From JACJXF01 sp964349045 (GTDB lineage Bacteria; Bacteroidota; Bacteroidia; Bacteroidales; GCA-2748055), in contig CAYGFI010000014.1 in the NCBI GenBank assembly GCA_964349045.1, positions 1-53,474 on the forward strand: a stretch of 53,474 nucleotides of DNA, written 5' to 3'. The notes under the pieces are model-generated. The model worked only from the letters and a program-made list of their open reading frames with translations. It had not been told where the DNA came from and did no database searches. A program made the translations under genes and the position numbers. Below, one piece after another: positions 7,336 through 14,956 of this stretch; position 1 is the first letter of the stretch; each line of letters starts with the position of its first letter.

Positions 7336-10137
7336 ATGGCATTTATAGAACAACAGGAGATCCTTGATGCAACAGCCGGTGGGCTTGATGTAATCTATTC
7401 ATACTACCCACAGGCAAAAGAAGCACAAACAAAGCAAGACAAACGGTTTAAAATACGCGATGAGAAAACCGCTTCAGCATCGCTTAAACAACTTTCGGAT
7501 GGAATTTGGGTGGTAACCGATTTCGGGGGAGACCAGACGCCCAGGAACGGTATCCAGGTTTGCCAGAAGGAAGAATCACTCACATTCCGGGAGGCAATTG
7601 TACTTCTGGCCGGCCGATATGGTATCGGGGGGATCAAAGCCGAGATCAACAAACCGATTTTTGAAAAACGACAGGCCACTCCGGAAGAAAAGGAAGGTGA
7701 GTACTTTTTCGATATCAAAGAAGTGATCACTCCGGAGGAACTTAAAGTTTTAGGACCTAAAGTTACCATCGAAATTTGCGAACGGTATCACTATTTTGCT
7801 CTGAACTCTTTCACCTACATAAAAAACAGGGAGGCCCTGATCACCCGGTCAACGGAAAAATATCCCATATTCCTGAACGATCATACCGAATTCAAAAAAA
7901 TATACCAGCCACTCAATCCCGAAAAGCAATACCGCTTCCGCTACGTTGGTTTAAAACCAAAAGATTACATAAATGGACTGGACCATCTGGTGAAAGCATT
8001 TGAGAAATTTAAGAATGCCCAGCTGAAGGAAAAATCTGATGACGATGAAAGTCCAAAAATCGAAAAACTCGAGGAAGCCATTATCTGCAGCGGCGACCGG
8101 GATGCGTTAAACGTGGCCGGCTTTGGTTACCTCCCCCTCTGGCTAAATTCAGAATCCGCACACCTTACCGGTAAGCAGTATAAAGAAATCATGGCTTGCG
8201 TAAAAACGCTGTATAACCTCCCCGATATCGATGATACCGGCATCCGGGAAATGATAAAACTCGGCCTCGAGTACCTCGATATCCATCACATTGTTCTTCC
8301 CGATTCGCTCAAAAAGTTTAAGGATCCCCGGGGCCGGTCCAGGAAAGACTTCCTCGATTATATCGAGATCTACCAGAAAGACTGGGACTTCAAAAAACTC
8401 ATTAACGTTGCCAAACCCCTCCGGTTCTGGATCACCGATGTAACTCAAAATGGATACAAGTACAACATCAGCAGCACGAATACCCGGTTCTTCCTCCAGG
8501 CGAATGGATTTTACCAGATCGAAAACAAAAACTCCAAAACCGGACAGATGTTTGTCCAGGTACTCGGCAATGTGGTCCGGGAGGTTCAGCAAAAAGATAT
8601 TAAAGCTTTTTTAATCAAATTTTGTGAAGAAAGATACCTCGATAATAAGGTACTGGAGCTCCTGCTCAATACAAATCGCCTCTCCGAAGCAACTCTCCTG
8701 GGCTTAAAACAGATCGATATCGATTTCACAGATTACGATCACGATGCCCAGTACCTCTTTTTCAACAACAAAGCATGGAAAGTAACTCCCCTCGAGATTA
8801 TCGAGAGTCGCCCGGGCGAGATCGATCGCTACGTATGGCAGGATGAAGTAATCCCCCACAACGTGAAGAAGATCGATGAGTTCTTTAAGATCACCGAGCA
8901 TCCCTCCATGGAATACGACATTGAGGTCTATAATACGAAATCAAAATATTTTGCATTCCTGGTAAACGCGTCCAGGATCCACTGGCGTCGTGAACTCGAA
9001 AAACAACTCGAGGATCTTTCGGAAGAGGAAGCAGAAGCGTATCGCCTTGATCATAAATTCAATATTGCCGGCCCGAAACTTTCTGAAGAAGAAATATGGG
9101 AGCAGAAACACCACCTTATTAACAAGATATTCTCAATCGGTTACCTGCTGCACCGGTATAAAACCATGAGTAAAGCCTGGTGCGTGTTCGCGATGGATAA
9201 TATTATCGGGGAAGAGGGAGAATCCAATGGCCGGTCGGGAAAATCAACCTGCTACAAAGCTCTGCGTTTTTTCATGAAACACGTAACCCTACCGGGCAGG
9301 AACCCGAAACTTACCGATAACCCCCACCTGTACGACCGGGTAACCGAACATACCGATTACGTCCTGGTCGACGATGCGGACCAGTACATCAATTACAAAT
9401 TCTTTTACGACTCCATCACCGGAGAGCTCATCGTGAATCCCAAAAACAACCAGAGCTATGAGATTCCATTCGAAAAAGCCCCGAAATTCGTATTCACCTC
9501 CAACCATGCCCAGCGCAACATCGATCCATCCCTGGAAGCCCGCTTGCTGTACACCGTATTTTCAGATTATTACCACCAGCAAAGCGAAAGTAACGATTAC
9601 GCATCCACCTGGGGTATCCGCGACGACTTTAACAAAGATCTTTTCGGATACGATTACAGCGAAGAAGAATGGAATGCCGATTTCAACTTCTTCGCGCAGT
9701 GCATAAAATTTTACCTCTCCGTCCCCTCCCCCCGGAAGATCAATCCACCGATGAAAAACGTAACCCTGCGTAATATGCTGGCCGAAATGGGCCAGGCATT
9801 TAAGGACTGGGCCGATGCATATTTCGATTTGCAGGGATCTAATATTAATAACCTTATTCCGAAAGACGATGCCTTCAGCGATTTTATCGATAAAACCAAC
9901 ATGAAAGGCTGGAGCACGAACAAATTCACCAAATCCATGCGCGCTTGGTGCCGGTTTTATGGGTTTGCCTTCAATCCCAAGGAATACCAGAACAATCAGA
10001 AGCGCATCAGCCGGAAGGTGGACGATATTACAAAAGATATGATTTACATCCGCACAAACACCGAAAGAAAAGAAAACGATCCGAATGCGGAACCACTACC
10101 CTACAATTTGAATGAAAGAGAAGATCAACCATTTTAA
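7336..10137 (+). CDS. Phage DNA primase-helicase
   Basis: A 933-aa replication protein. The N-terminus (about 1-110) resembles the CHC2-type primase N-domain without its zinc cysteines. It contains KRFKIRDEKTASASLK and VVTDFGGD. Toprim-like and linker regions follow. The C-terminal third is a superfamily 3/D5-like ATPase: Walker A in NGRSGKST (about 631-638), Walker B in YVLVDDADQ (about 675), and a sensor FTSNH (about 720). The start at 7336 was chosen because upstream codons overlap the preceding gene in another frame. It should unwind and prime phage DNA. A DnaA-like gene follows at once. Confidence 0.85.
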   Translation: MAFIEQQEILDATAGGLDVIYSYYPQAKEAQTKQDKRFKIRDEKTASASLKQLSDGIWVVTDFGGDQTPRNGIQVCQKEESLTFREAIVLLAGRYGIGGIKAEINKPIFEKRQATPEEKEGEYFFDIKEVITPEELKVLGPKVTIEICERYHYFALNSFTYIKNREALITRSTEKYPIFLNDHTEFKKIYQPLNPEKQYRFRYVGLKPKDYINGLDHLVKAFEKFKNAQLKEKSDDDESPKIEKLEEAIICSGDRDALNVAGFGYLPLWLNSESAHLTGKQYKEIMACVKTLYNLPDIDDTGIREMIKLGLEYLDIHHIVLPDSLKKFKDPRGRSRKDFLDYIEIYQKDWDFKKLINVAKPLRFWITDVTQNGYKYNISSTNTRFFLQANGFYQIENKNSKTGQMFVQVLGNVVREVQQKDIKAFLIKFCEERYLDNKVLELLLNTNRLSEATLLGLKQIDIDFTDYDHDAQYLFFNNKAWKVTPLEIIESRPGEIDRYVWQDEVIPHNVKKIDEFFKITEHPSMEYDIEVYNTKSKYFAFLVNASRIHWRRELEKQLEDLSEEEAEAYRLDHKFNIAGPKLSEEEIWEQKHHLINKIFSIGYLLHRYKTMSKAWCVFAMDNIIGEEGESNGRSGKSTCYKALRFFMKHVTLPGRNPKLTDNPHLYDRVTEHTDYVLVDDADQYINYKFFYDSITGELIVNPKNNQSYEIPFEKAPKFVFTSNHAQRNIDPSLEARLLYTVFSDYYHQQSESNDYASTWGIRDDFNKDLFGYDYSEEEWNADFNFFAQCIKFYLSVPSPRKINPPMKNVTLRNMLAEMGQAFKDWADAYFDLQGSNINNLIPKDDAFSDFIDKTNMKGWSTNKFTKSMRAWCRFYGFAFNPKEYQNNQKRISRKVDDITKDMIYIRTNTERKENDPNAEPLPYNLNEREDQPF

Positions 10138-10148
10138 TTATAAAACCC

Positions 10149-10745
10149 ATGAAAACAAAACTCGATAAATTAATAGAGCTTATGTACCCCGGCGTCAATG
10201 AGGTGCGAAAAACATATCCTCTAAAGTCAGATGTAGATCAGCTGAAAAGAGAAGTATGCAGGATCAACAATTTACCCTATTATCGGATTGATCATAGATC
10301 AAATAAAGGAAATAATGTCAGAAGCCGGCAAATGGTTATGGTATCACTGCGGATATTTACAAATCTGGGGCTTTCGGAAATTGGTTTTGCAACAGGTAGA
10401 AAAGACCATGCTACAGTAATATGGTCTATTAAACAAGCTGCCCGGCATTTTGAAACCGAAAGCAAATACCGGGATGATTTCAACCTGGTCATTACTGCAG
10501 CTGAAAATATTTTCAATAGGAAACGTGGAATAAAAAAACACTACGGTATAATATCCAAATCCCTCTGGAAATACGCAGTTAATTCTCTGAAAGACCAGCT
10601 GAGCGAATATAATACCCCACCTGCTTTGAGAGTTGAAATTTCCAAACTCGAGGATATCATCAAGGACAAGGACAGGGAAATCCGTATGCTCAAAGGGCAG
10701 GTAGAACGCTCCCGGATAAAGAATTCTTATGAGTACGTTGATTAA
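10149..10745 (+). CDS. DnaA domain IV-like DNA-binding protein
   Basis: A 198-aa protein. Residues 55-115 match the DnaA C-terminal DNA-binding domain: RSRQMVMVSLRIFTNLGLSEIGFATGRKDHATVIWSIKQA is the DnaA-box recognition helix-turn-helix with its RDHxTV-type signature (here KDHATV). There is no AAA+ domain. The C-terminus (about 155-190) is a predicted coiled coil. It follows the primase-helicase, so it probably recognises the phage origin or loads replication proteins. Candidate target sites could be sought in the non-coding segment at 13892-14368. Confidence 0.75.
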   Translation: MKTKLDKLIELMYPGVNEVRKTYPLKSDVDQLKREVCRINNLPYYRIDHRSNKGNNVRSRQMVMVSLRIFTNLGLSEIGFATGRKDHATVIWSIKQAARHFETESKYRDDFNLVITAAENIFNRKRGIKKHYGIISKSLWKYAVNSLKDQLSEYNTPPALRVEISKLEDIIKDKDREIRMLKGQVERSRIKNSYEYVD

Positions 10746-10765
10746 TAACTAATATAAAAACTAAG

Positions 10766-11230
10766 ATGAAAACAATGGAAATTAAGAAAGAAACAGCAAA
10801 AAAACTCTTTGAAGAATCACCTGATTGGTTTAAAGAAGAAATGATCCAGGCATTCGGCAAGAACTTCTTTAAAAAAAGAGACTTCAGGGATATCAAGACC
10901 TTTGAAGATGCATGTGAAGAACTTGATCTAAATATGATTGCTTCACCCGTATTTCATAATGTTGATACTCCAGATGAAATTGCTTATAAGAAACTTAAGG
11001 TTATCGTAAAAGCAATTAACCAGGGATGGGTACCGGATTGGAATAATAGCAACCAATACAAATGGTGGCCTTATTTTAAGGTGTCTTCCGGGTTCGGTTT
11101 TTCGCTTTCGGGTTACTACTACGCTTGCACGCTTGCGTATGTCGGTTCCCGTCTTTGCTTTGAATCAGAAGAGAAGGCCAACTATGCAGCACAACAGTTC
11201 ATAGATATCTATAAACAATTTTTAACCTAA
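10766..11230 (+). CDS. DGR variable protein 1
   Basis: A 154-aa protein with no signal peptide. It shares a core with variable protein 2: IKTFEDAC.EL, then YK.L.VI.KAIN.GW.PDW.NS.Q.K, then a variable segment (about 106-131), then VGSRLC..SEEKA.YAAQQF. The variable segment reads SSGFGFSLSGYYYACTLAY, where Leu, Gly, Ala, Cys, Thr, Leu, Ala and Tyr sit on template Asn or Asp codons. An ATG three codons in is another possible start. Function is unknown. The fold may present a binding surface, as in known DGR targets, but it does not look like a tail-fibre C-type lectin. It precedes its paralogue by 11 bases. Confidence 0.85.
   Translation: MKTMEIKKETAKKLFEESPDWFKEEMIQAFGKNFFKKRDFRDIKTFEDACEELDLNMIASPVFHNVDTPDEIAYKKLKVIVKAINQGWVPDWNNSNQYKWWPYFKVSSGFGFSLSGYYYACTLAYVGSRLCFESEEKANYAAQQFIDIYKQFLT
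11082..11158 (+). repeat. Variable repeat VR1
   Basis: This 77-nt repeat aligns gap-free with the template repeat. There are 17 mismatches at template adenines and one exception, a template C that is T here near the 3' end (CCCACC against CCCGTC). Confidence 0.93.
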
Positions 11231-11241
11231 ATTTTATCACC

Positions 11242-11652
11242 ATGGCAACTAAAACTAAGAAAACAGTAAAAAGTGAACTTGATTACAAAACAATCAAAAC
11301 ATTTGAAGATGCATGTACCAAACTTGGTATTGATCCCAAACAACTTCCGGACTCATCTGGTATGTTGGCTGAATTGAAAAAGCCCATCATTGCTGCTTAT
11401 AAGCTGATGGTAATTTTAAAAGCAATAAACAATGGTTGGACTCCCGATTGGACCAATTCAAGCCAATGGAAGTATTATCCATGGTTCAGAGTTTTGTCTT
11501 CCGGGTTCGGTTTTTCGGATTCGGATTACTACTACGTTTACTCGTTTACGTCTGTCGGTTCCCGCCTTTGCACCGATACATCAGAGAAAGCTTTGTATGT
11601 AGCAAAGCAGTTCGAACAGGAATATAAAGATTTTATGTTAATACCTGAATAA
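11242..11652 (+). CDS. DGR variable protein 2
   Basis: A 136-aa paralogue of the upstream gene. The N-terminus is Lys-rich (ATKTKKTVKSELD), followed by KTFEDACTKLGID, KLMVILKAINNGWTPDWTNSSQWK, the variable segment (about 84-110) and VGSRLC.DTSEKALYVAKQFEQEYKDFM. The variable segment reads SSGFGFSDSDYYYVYSFTS. As in its paralogue there is no signal peptide or membrane segment. Two diversified targets fed by one template would give combinatorial variants. What it binds is unknown. Confidence 0.85.
   Translation: MATKTKKTVKSELDYKTIKTFEDACTKLGIDPKQLPDSSGMLAELKKPIIAAYKLMVILKAINNGWTPDWTNSSQWKYYPWFRVLSSGFGFSDSDYYYVYSFTSVGSRLCTDTSEKALYVAKQFEQEYKDFMLIPE
11491..11571 (+). repeat. Variable repeat VR2
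   Basis: The match to the template starts slightly earlier than in VR1, at GTTTTG. Over the 77 shared bases there are 15 mismatches, every one at a template adenine (changes to G, T and C all occur). Confidence 0.94.
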
Positions 11653-11684
11653 TTAAAAACGGTTGTATGCTGCATGAGCTGTCA

Positions 11685-11765
11685 GTTTTGTCTTCCAGGT
11701 TCAGTTTTTCGAATTCGAATTACAACTACGATAACACGAATACGAATGTCAGTTCCCACCTATGC
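11685..11765 (+). repeat. DGR template repeat (TR)
   Basis: Lies between the variable genes and the reverse transcriptase. It is rich in AAY and GAT codons in the reading frame of the variable genes (SNSNYNYDNTNTN), the usual arrangement that places mutable adenines in codon positions 1 and 2. Its RNA would be the reverse transcriptase template. Confidence 0.93.
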
Positions 11766-11792
11766 GTATTAAGCAGCATAAACCCTGCCCAC

Positions 11793-11867
11793 ATGGCAAA
11801 AAATGATCTTATTGCAAATAGCGTTGGTACCATTAGGGAAGGCGATATTAAAAAAGCAAAGGCATGA
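11793..11867 (+). CDS. Possible 24-codon leader peptide before the RT
   Basis: An ATG at 11793 opens a 24-aa reading frame (MAKNDLIANSVGTIREG start) whose stop overlaps the reverse transcriptase ATG as ATGA. The frame continues upstream through the whole template repeat. It may be a leader that couples RT translation, or simply the open frame that templates tend to keep. Evidence is thin. Confidence 0.3.
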   Translation: MAKNDLIANSVGTIREGDIKKAKA

Positions 11868-12832
11868 AACGGATAAATTACATATATCAGAAGATCTGCA
11901 GCGTGGAAAACCTACAGCTGGCAGATTCGATTGCCAGACAAGGAAAACTCTCACAGCCTGGTGTAATAATGCACGATAAAAACCGTGACGAAAATATTCT
12001 GAAACTTCATGAAATGTTAAAGAATAAGACATACAAAACCTCTGAATACACAACCTTCACCATATTTGAGCCGAAGGAGCGTATAATATACCGCTTGCCC
12101 TATTTTCCGGACCGGATCACGCATCATGCGGTGATGAATATCCTGGAGCCGATATTTGTTTCATCCTTTACCAGGGATACATACAGCTGTATAAAAAAAC
12201 GGGGCATTCATTCAGCAGCTGCAGCTATAAAAATTGCATTACGGGATGAAGTTGGTACGCAATATTGCTTAAAGCTTGATATCAGGAAGTTTTATCCCAA
12301 TGTGGATCATGATGTTCTGAAGCATCTGCTTCGCAAAAAGCTTAAAGACAAAGATCTTCTCTGGCTCCTGGATGAAATTATAGACAGTACCGATGGTCTC
12401 CCGATCGGTAATTATCTGAGCCAGTACTTTGCCAACTTCTACCTTACCTATTTCGATCACTGGATCAAAGAAGTGATGCGGGTAAAATATTACTTCAGGT
12501 ATGCTGATGATCTGGTGATCCTTGCAGACAATAAGCCATATCTACATAAATTATTATCTGAAATCAAAGAGTACATGAGTAATAACCTGAACCTTACTAT
12601 TAAAGATAATGACCAGGTATTTCCGGTTGATACCAGGGGAATTGATTATGTAGGATATGTATTCAGGCATACTCACACCCGGTTAAGAAAAAGTATAAAG
12701 CAGAATTTTGCCAGGATGTTATCGAAAAATAAAAACGATAAATCCATTGCATCCTACAAGGGATGGGCAATTCATTGCGACAGTAAACAACTACTTAAAA
12801 AATTATTGCATGAACAGATTCAGCCAATTTAA
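11864..12832 (+). CDS. DGR reverse transcriptase
   Basis: A 322-aa single-domain reverse transcriptase. It has the DGR-type block RLPYFPDRITHHAVMNILEPIF, the DGR-specific GNYLSQ motif (182-187) where retroviral and intron enzymes have a QG motif, and the catalytic YADD (213-216). The thumb is followed by a short C-terminus. It copies the template RNA with errors at adenines. The cDNA then replaces the variable repeats. Size and motifs are those of intact family members. It overlaps the next gene by 23 bases. Confidence 0.95.
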   Translation: MKRINYIYQKICSVENLQLADSIARQGKLSQPGVIMHDKNRDENILKLHEMLKNKTYKTSEYTTFTIFEPKERIIYRLPYFPDRITHHAVMNILEPIFVSSFTRDTYSCIKKRGIHSAAAAIKIALRDEVGTQYCLKLDIRKFYPNVDHDVLKHLLRKKLKDKDLLWLLDEIIDSTDGLPIGNYLSQYFANFYLTYFDHWIKEVMRVKYYFRYADDLVILADNKPYLHKLLSEIKEYMSNNLNLTIKDNDQVFPVDTRGIDYVGYVFRHTHTRLRKSIKQNFARMLSKNKNDKSIASYKGWAIHCDSKQLLKKLLHEQIQPI

Positions 12833-13115
12833 CATAACTACCACCACCAAAGGTTTTGAAGGTGAAAAAATTAAAATTTCGAAGGTACTGAACCGGGAAA
12901 TTGTGGTACATGAATATAAAATTGAGGAATCAAAGCTCTTTAAAGAAAAGGGAACCGGTAAATGCTTGCACCTGCAAATATCATTTAATGAAGAAAAACA
13001 TATCATATTCACTTCTTCCGGTGGTTTGATCAGTGCAATTCAACAAATACCTGAAAATGAATTCCCTTTTATTACCACAATTGTAGAAGAAAACGACAGA
13101 TTTAAATTCACATAA
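12810..13115 (+). CDS. DGR-linked small protein, possible accessory factor
   Basis: A 101-aa protein starting at the ATG at 12810 inside the end of the RT gene, so it is coupled to RT translation. The residue pattern is mostly beta (KIKISKVLNREIVVHEYKIEES, CLHLQISFNEEKHIIFT, FPFITTIVEENDRFKFT). This is unlike the four-helix Avd accessory of well-known DGRs. It could be a single-strand nucleic-acid-binding protein serving the cDNA, or an unrelated replication gene. A frame upstream to 12708 lies inside the RT and is not used here. Confidence 0.65.
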   Translation: MNRFSQFNITTTTKGFEGEKIKISKVLNREIVVHEYKIEESKLFKEKGTGKCLHLQISFNEEKHIIFTSSGGLISAIQQIPENEFPFITTIVEENDRFKFT

Positions 13116-13117
13116 CA

Positions 13118-13366
13118 ATGGACTACGATATCGAAGACGATCTTACCTGTCCAAAATGCGGACACTCCCCCCTGCACTCCAGGGATTGCACCAACTGGTG
13201 CGATGATGGCTATCACGATGAATACGACGACGATCCTATAAACTTCAGCCCGGGAGAATCGCTTATACCATGCCAGGAATGCAAAGGAACCGGAGTGGAG
13301 CGTTGGTGCCCGGGTTGTGGAGAGGATTTATCAGGAGTTCATTTTGAAGATGATGATAATCAATAA
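13118..13366 (+). CDS. Small zinc-finger protein, DnaJ-type cysteine motifs
   Basis: An 82-aa very acidic protein. It has CPKCGHSPLHSRDC near residue 11 and CQECKGTGVERWCPGCG near 52-68, the CxxCxGxG-like knuckles of DnaJ-type zinc fingers. No J domain. It begins two bases after the upstream stop. The role is unknown. Zinc binding is likely from the cysteine pairs. Confidence 0.65.
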   Translation: MDYDIEDDLTCPKCGHSPLHSRDCTNWCDDGYHDEYDDDPINFSPGESLIPCQECKGTGVERWCPGCGEDLSGVHFEDDDNQ

Positions 13367-13385
13367 TTTTAAAACCAATGTAATC

Positions 13386-13535
13386 ATGCAAGAAAAACGA
13401 ATGATTGAAAAAACCGACGGTAACGGTAATACCTTCATGGTAGAAAACCCCGAATACCTCACTCTGGAAGGTAAATTCAAAAAAGTAAGGCGAAAAATTA
13501 CAAACCTTACACCCAAAAAAAAGCGCAGAAAGTAG
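13386..13535 (+). CDS. Small basic hypothetical protein
   Basis: A 49-aa protein from the ATG at 13386. An upstream extension to 13317 overlaps the preceding gene and is less likely. The end is strongly basic (KVRRKITNLTPKKKRRK), which suggests nucleic-acid binding. No domain recognised. Confidence 0.5.
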   Translation: MQEKRMIEKTDGNGNTFMVENPEYLTLEGKFKKVRRKITNLTPKKKRRK

Positions 13536-13539
13536 CCAA

Positions 13540-13575
13540 TTAACTTGATACTGAACACTATACTGCTTATACTTG
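13540..13575 (+). promoter_or_regulatory. Host-type promoter with ATACTG repeats
   Basis: TTAACTTG (13540-13547), 20 bases, then TATACTTG (13568-13575), close to the Bacteroidota -33/TAnnTTTG pair. ATACTG occurs twice directly and once inverted as CAGTAT within 13548-13585, which is operator-like. Confidence 0.5.
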
Positions 13576-13603
13576 TACAGTATTAACAAACAAACACTTA
13601 TCC

Positions 13604-13825
13604 ATGACACGCACAGATTACAGACTTTACAATTCAAAAGCAGAATCAGGAACCCTTCAGGACGAGGTAAATCCAATATTTATTCTAAATAGCACTGCTA
13701 CAACCCTATTAACCCAGGTAATTAACGGTGAAATCGATTTGAAGGAACTGGCCAAACGCGAGCTCGAGAACAGAGGCCTTAACGCAGCCGGCCAATGGGT
13801 CGGATTTAATAAAACAATTGAATAA
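13604..13825 (+). CDS. Conserved small hypothetical protein
   Basis: A 73-aa protein. The C-terminal part, LKELAKRELENRGLNAAGQWVGFNK, is of a type I recall from many Bacteroides mobile elements. Its function is not known to me. It has its own promoter-like sequence 30 bases upstream and a strong terminator 30 bases downstream, so it may be a single-gene transcript. Confidence 0.6.
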   Translation: MTRTDYRLYNSKAESGTLQDEVNPIFILNSTATTLLTQVINGEIDLKELAKRELENRGLNAAGQWVGFNKTIE

Positions 13826-13856
13826 TACCAACCCTCTCCTGCCCTCCCCGCTTAAA

Positions 13857-13884
13857 TCCCGGTCACTTCAGACCGGGTTTTTTA
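13857..13884 (+). terminator. Rho-independent terminator
   Basis: CCCGGTC and GACCGGG form a 7-bp GC-rich stem with a six-base loop followed by six T. It closes the early operon. Confidence 0.9.
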
Positions 13885-14398
13885 ATTCATGAGTCCCGCA
13901 AAGCGGGGCGAATACCTTATTACATTTCTTTGTTGTCTGGCCGGTACCTGGTACACTCCTCCCCCAGGATCCGGATCGGAGGTTCCCGTTCCCATTTTCC
14001 TTTCCATACACGCGACCCTTTTTCTCTTTTCCCTTACCCTTTCTTTGTTTTGTACTAAAAAAATGTAACTATGTAACCTACTCATAAAAGCTTTGATATT
14101 CAAAAAGTTAGAAGGTTACACTTTTAAAAATCAAAATGTAACGGTTACAAAAAAAGTGTAACCTGAAAAAACAGGCATTTTGGTTACATTTTTTTTCAAC
14201 AATTGTTACATTTTTCAAAATAGGAGTGTAACTTTTCAACCTTTTAAAAATCAAATACTTAAATATCAAAAGTTACAAGGTTACAGAATTACACTTTTTT
14301 TGTACAGAATTGACATAGGGTGTAGTATAGTAAAAGTAGTACCTTAGTATCGCTTTCGTTGCCAGGTTTTGTATAACAACCAAATTTCATATAAAACC
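13885..14398. other. Non-coding segment, TGTAAC repeat cluster, possible origin
   Basis: No convincing gene. A GTCCCGC/GCGGGGC hairpin (13893-13909) comes first, then a pyrimidine-rich strand (about 13985-14055). From 14064 to 14293 a very AT-rich stretch follows with about ten copies of TGTAAC or its complement GTTACA in both orientations, several with GG on the complement side. A TTTTAAAAATCAAA block occurs twice (about 14122-14135 and 14241-14255). The layout resembles an iteron-type replication origin or a regulator array. It lies between the replication and late genes. Confidence 0.5.
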
Positions 14399-14947
14399 AT
14401 GGCTTTAGGAATGACTATCAGAGTCCGGATGCATCCCATGTATGCCGACTTTATCAAAAACGACTTCGGAATTAATAATAAGCAGCAGGTATTCGCTACC
14501 GAAAGGCACCCCATTGGCCGGCTTATCAAAAACCTGCTGCGGACCAACCCTGTTAATCCCGAAAAAAGGGAGTACTGCCGTAATGCTTATATCGAATTCA
14601 TTCTGCCAAATTACGAAGACGTAAATACCGATTACCGGAATTACATCTCCTTAAACGCGGAACGCATCATCGCGTCAAAGGCAAAATCCCGGTTCTATTA
14701 CGAACTGCACTATTTTATCATCAATATGGAGGCAAGCGGACTTACTGAAATCCGAAGGGTAATTATCACCTTTTGCGAACAGTTCGAGATCAATGAACAT
14801 CATTACAAAATCAATTCCCTGGAGAGAGAGTACAGAAGATACCGTGAAAGAGTAGAAATAGTTAAAAAAACAAGGAAAATCGCATCTTCTTTGGAGGCCT
14901 TTATATCCCTTTTGATTCCTATCACTGTCCTTTATCCAATATTTTAA
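14399..14947 (+). CDS. Hypothetical protein, first gene after the early/late boundary
   Basis: A 182-aa protein. I chose the ATG at 14399; ten more codons are open upstream. It begins MALGMTIRVRMHPMYADFIKNDFG and is rich in basic and aromatic residues. A helical middle (KSRFYYELHYFIINMEA) precedes a Tyr/Arg-rich coiled stretch and a hydrophobic tail. I do not recognise it, but its place ahead of the head genes and after the repeat cluster is that of a phage late or middle gene. Confidence 0.6.
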   Translation: MALGMTIRVRMHPMYADFIKNDFGINNKQQVFATERHPIGRLIKNLLRTNPVNPEKREYCRNAYIEFILPNYEDVNTDYRNYISLNAERIIASKAKSRFYYELHYFIINMEASGLTEIRRVIITFCEQFEINEHHYKINSLEREYRRYRERVEIVKKTRKIASSLEAFISLLIPITVLYPIF

Positions 14948-14956
14948 TATAAAAAC

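Larger units (their letters stand above)
10766..13115 (+). mobile_element. Diversity-generating retroelement (DGR) cassette
   Basis: Gene order is variable gene 1, variable gene 2, template repeat, DGR reverse transcriptase and a small overlapping gene. The template repeat (11689-11765) aligns without gaps to a 77-nt segment in each variable gene. It differs from copy 2 at 15 sites, all A in the template. It differs from copy 1 at 18 sites, 17 of them A in the template. A-specific mismatch is the mark of mutagenic retrohoming. Confidence 0.95.

Noticed and set aside
14060..14300. Possible CRISPR array
   Set aside because: The repeats are only about 6-8 bases, occur in both orientations and are irregularly spaced. 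No spacers or cas genes.
14926..14933. An eighth TGTCCTTT
   Set aside because: It lies inside a gene, and the bases 20 positions later (AACATGAA) do not resemble the -7 box, so I did not count it as a late promoter.
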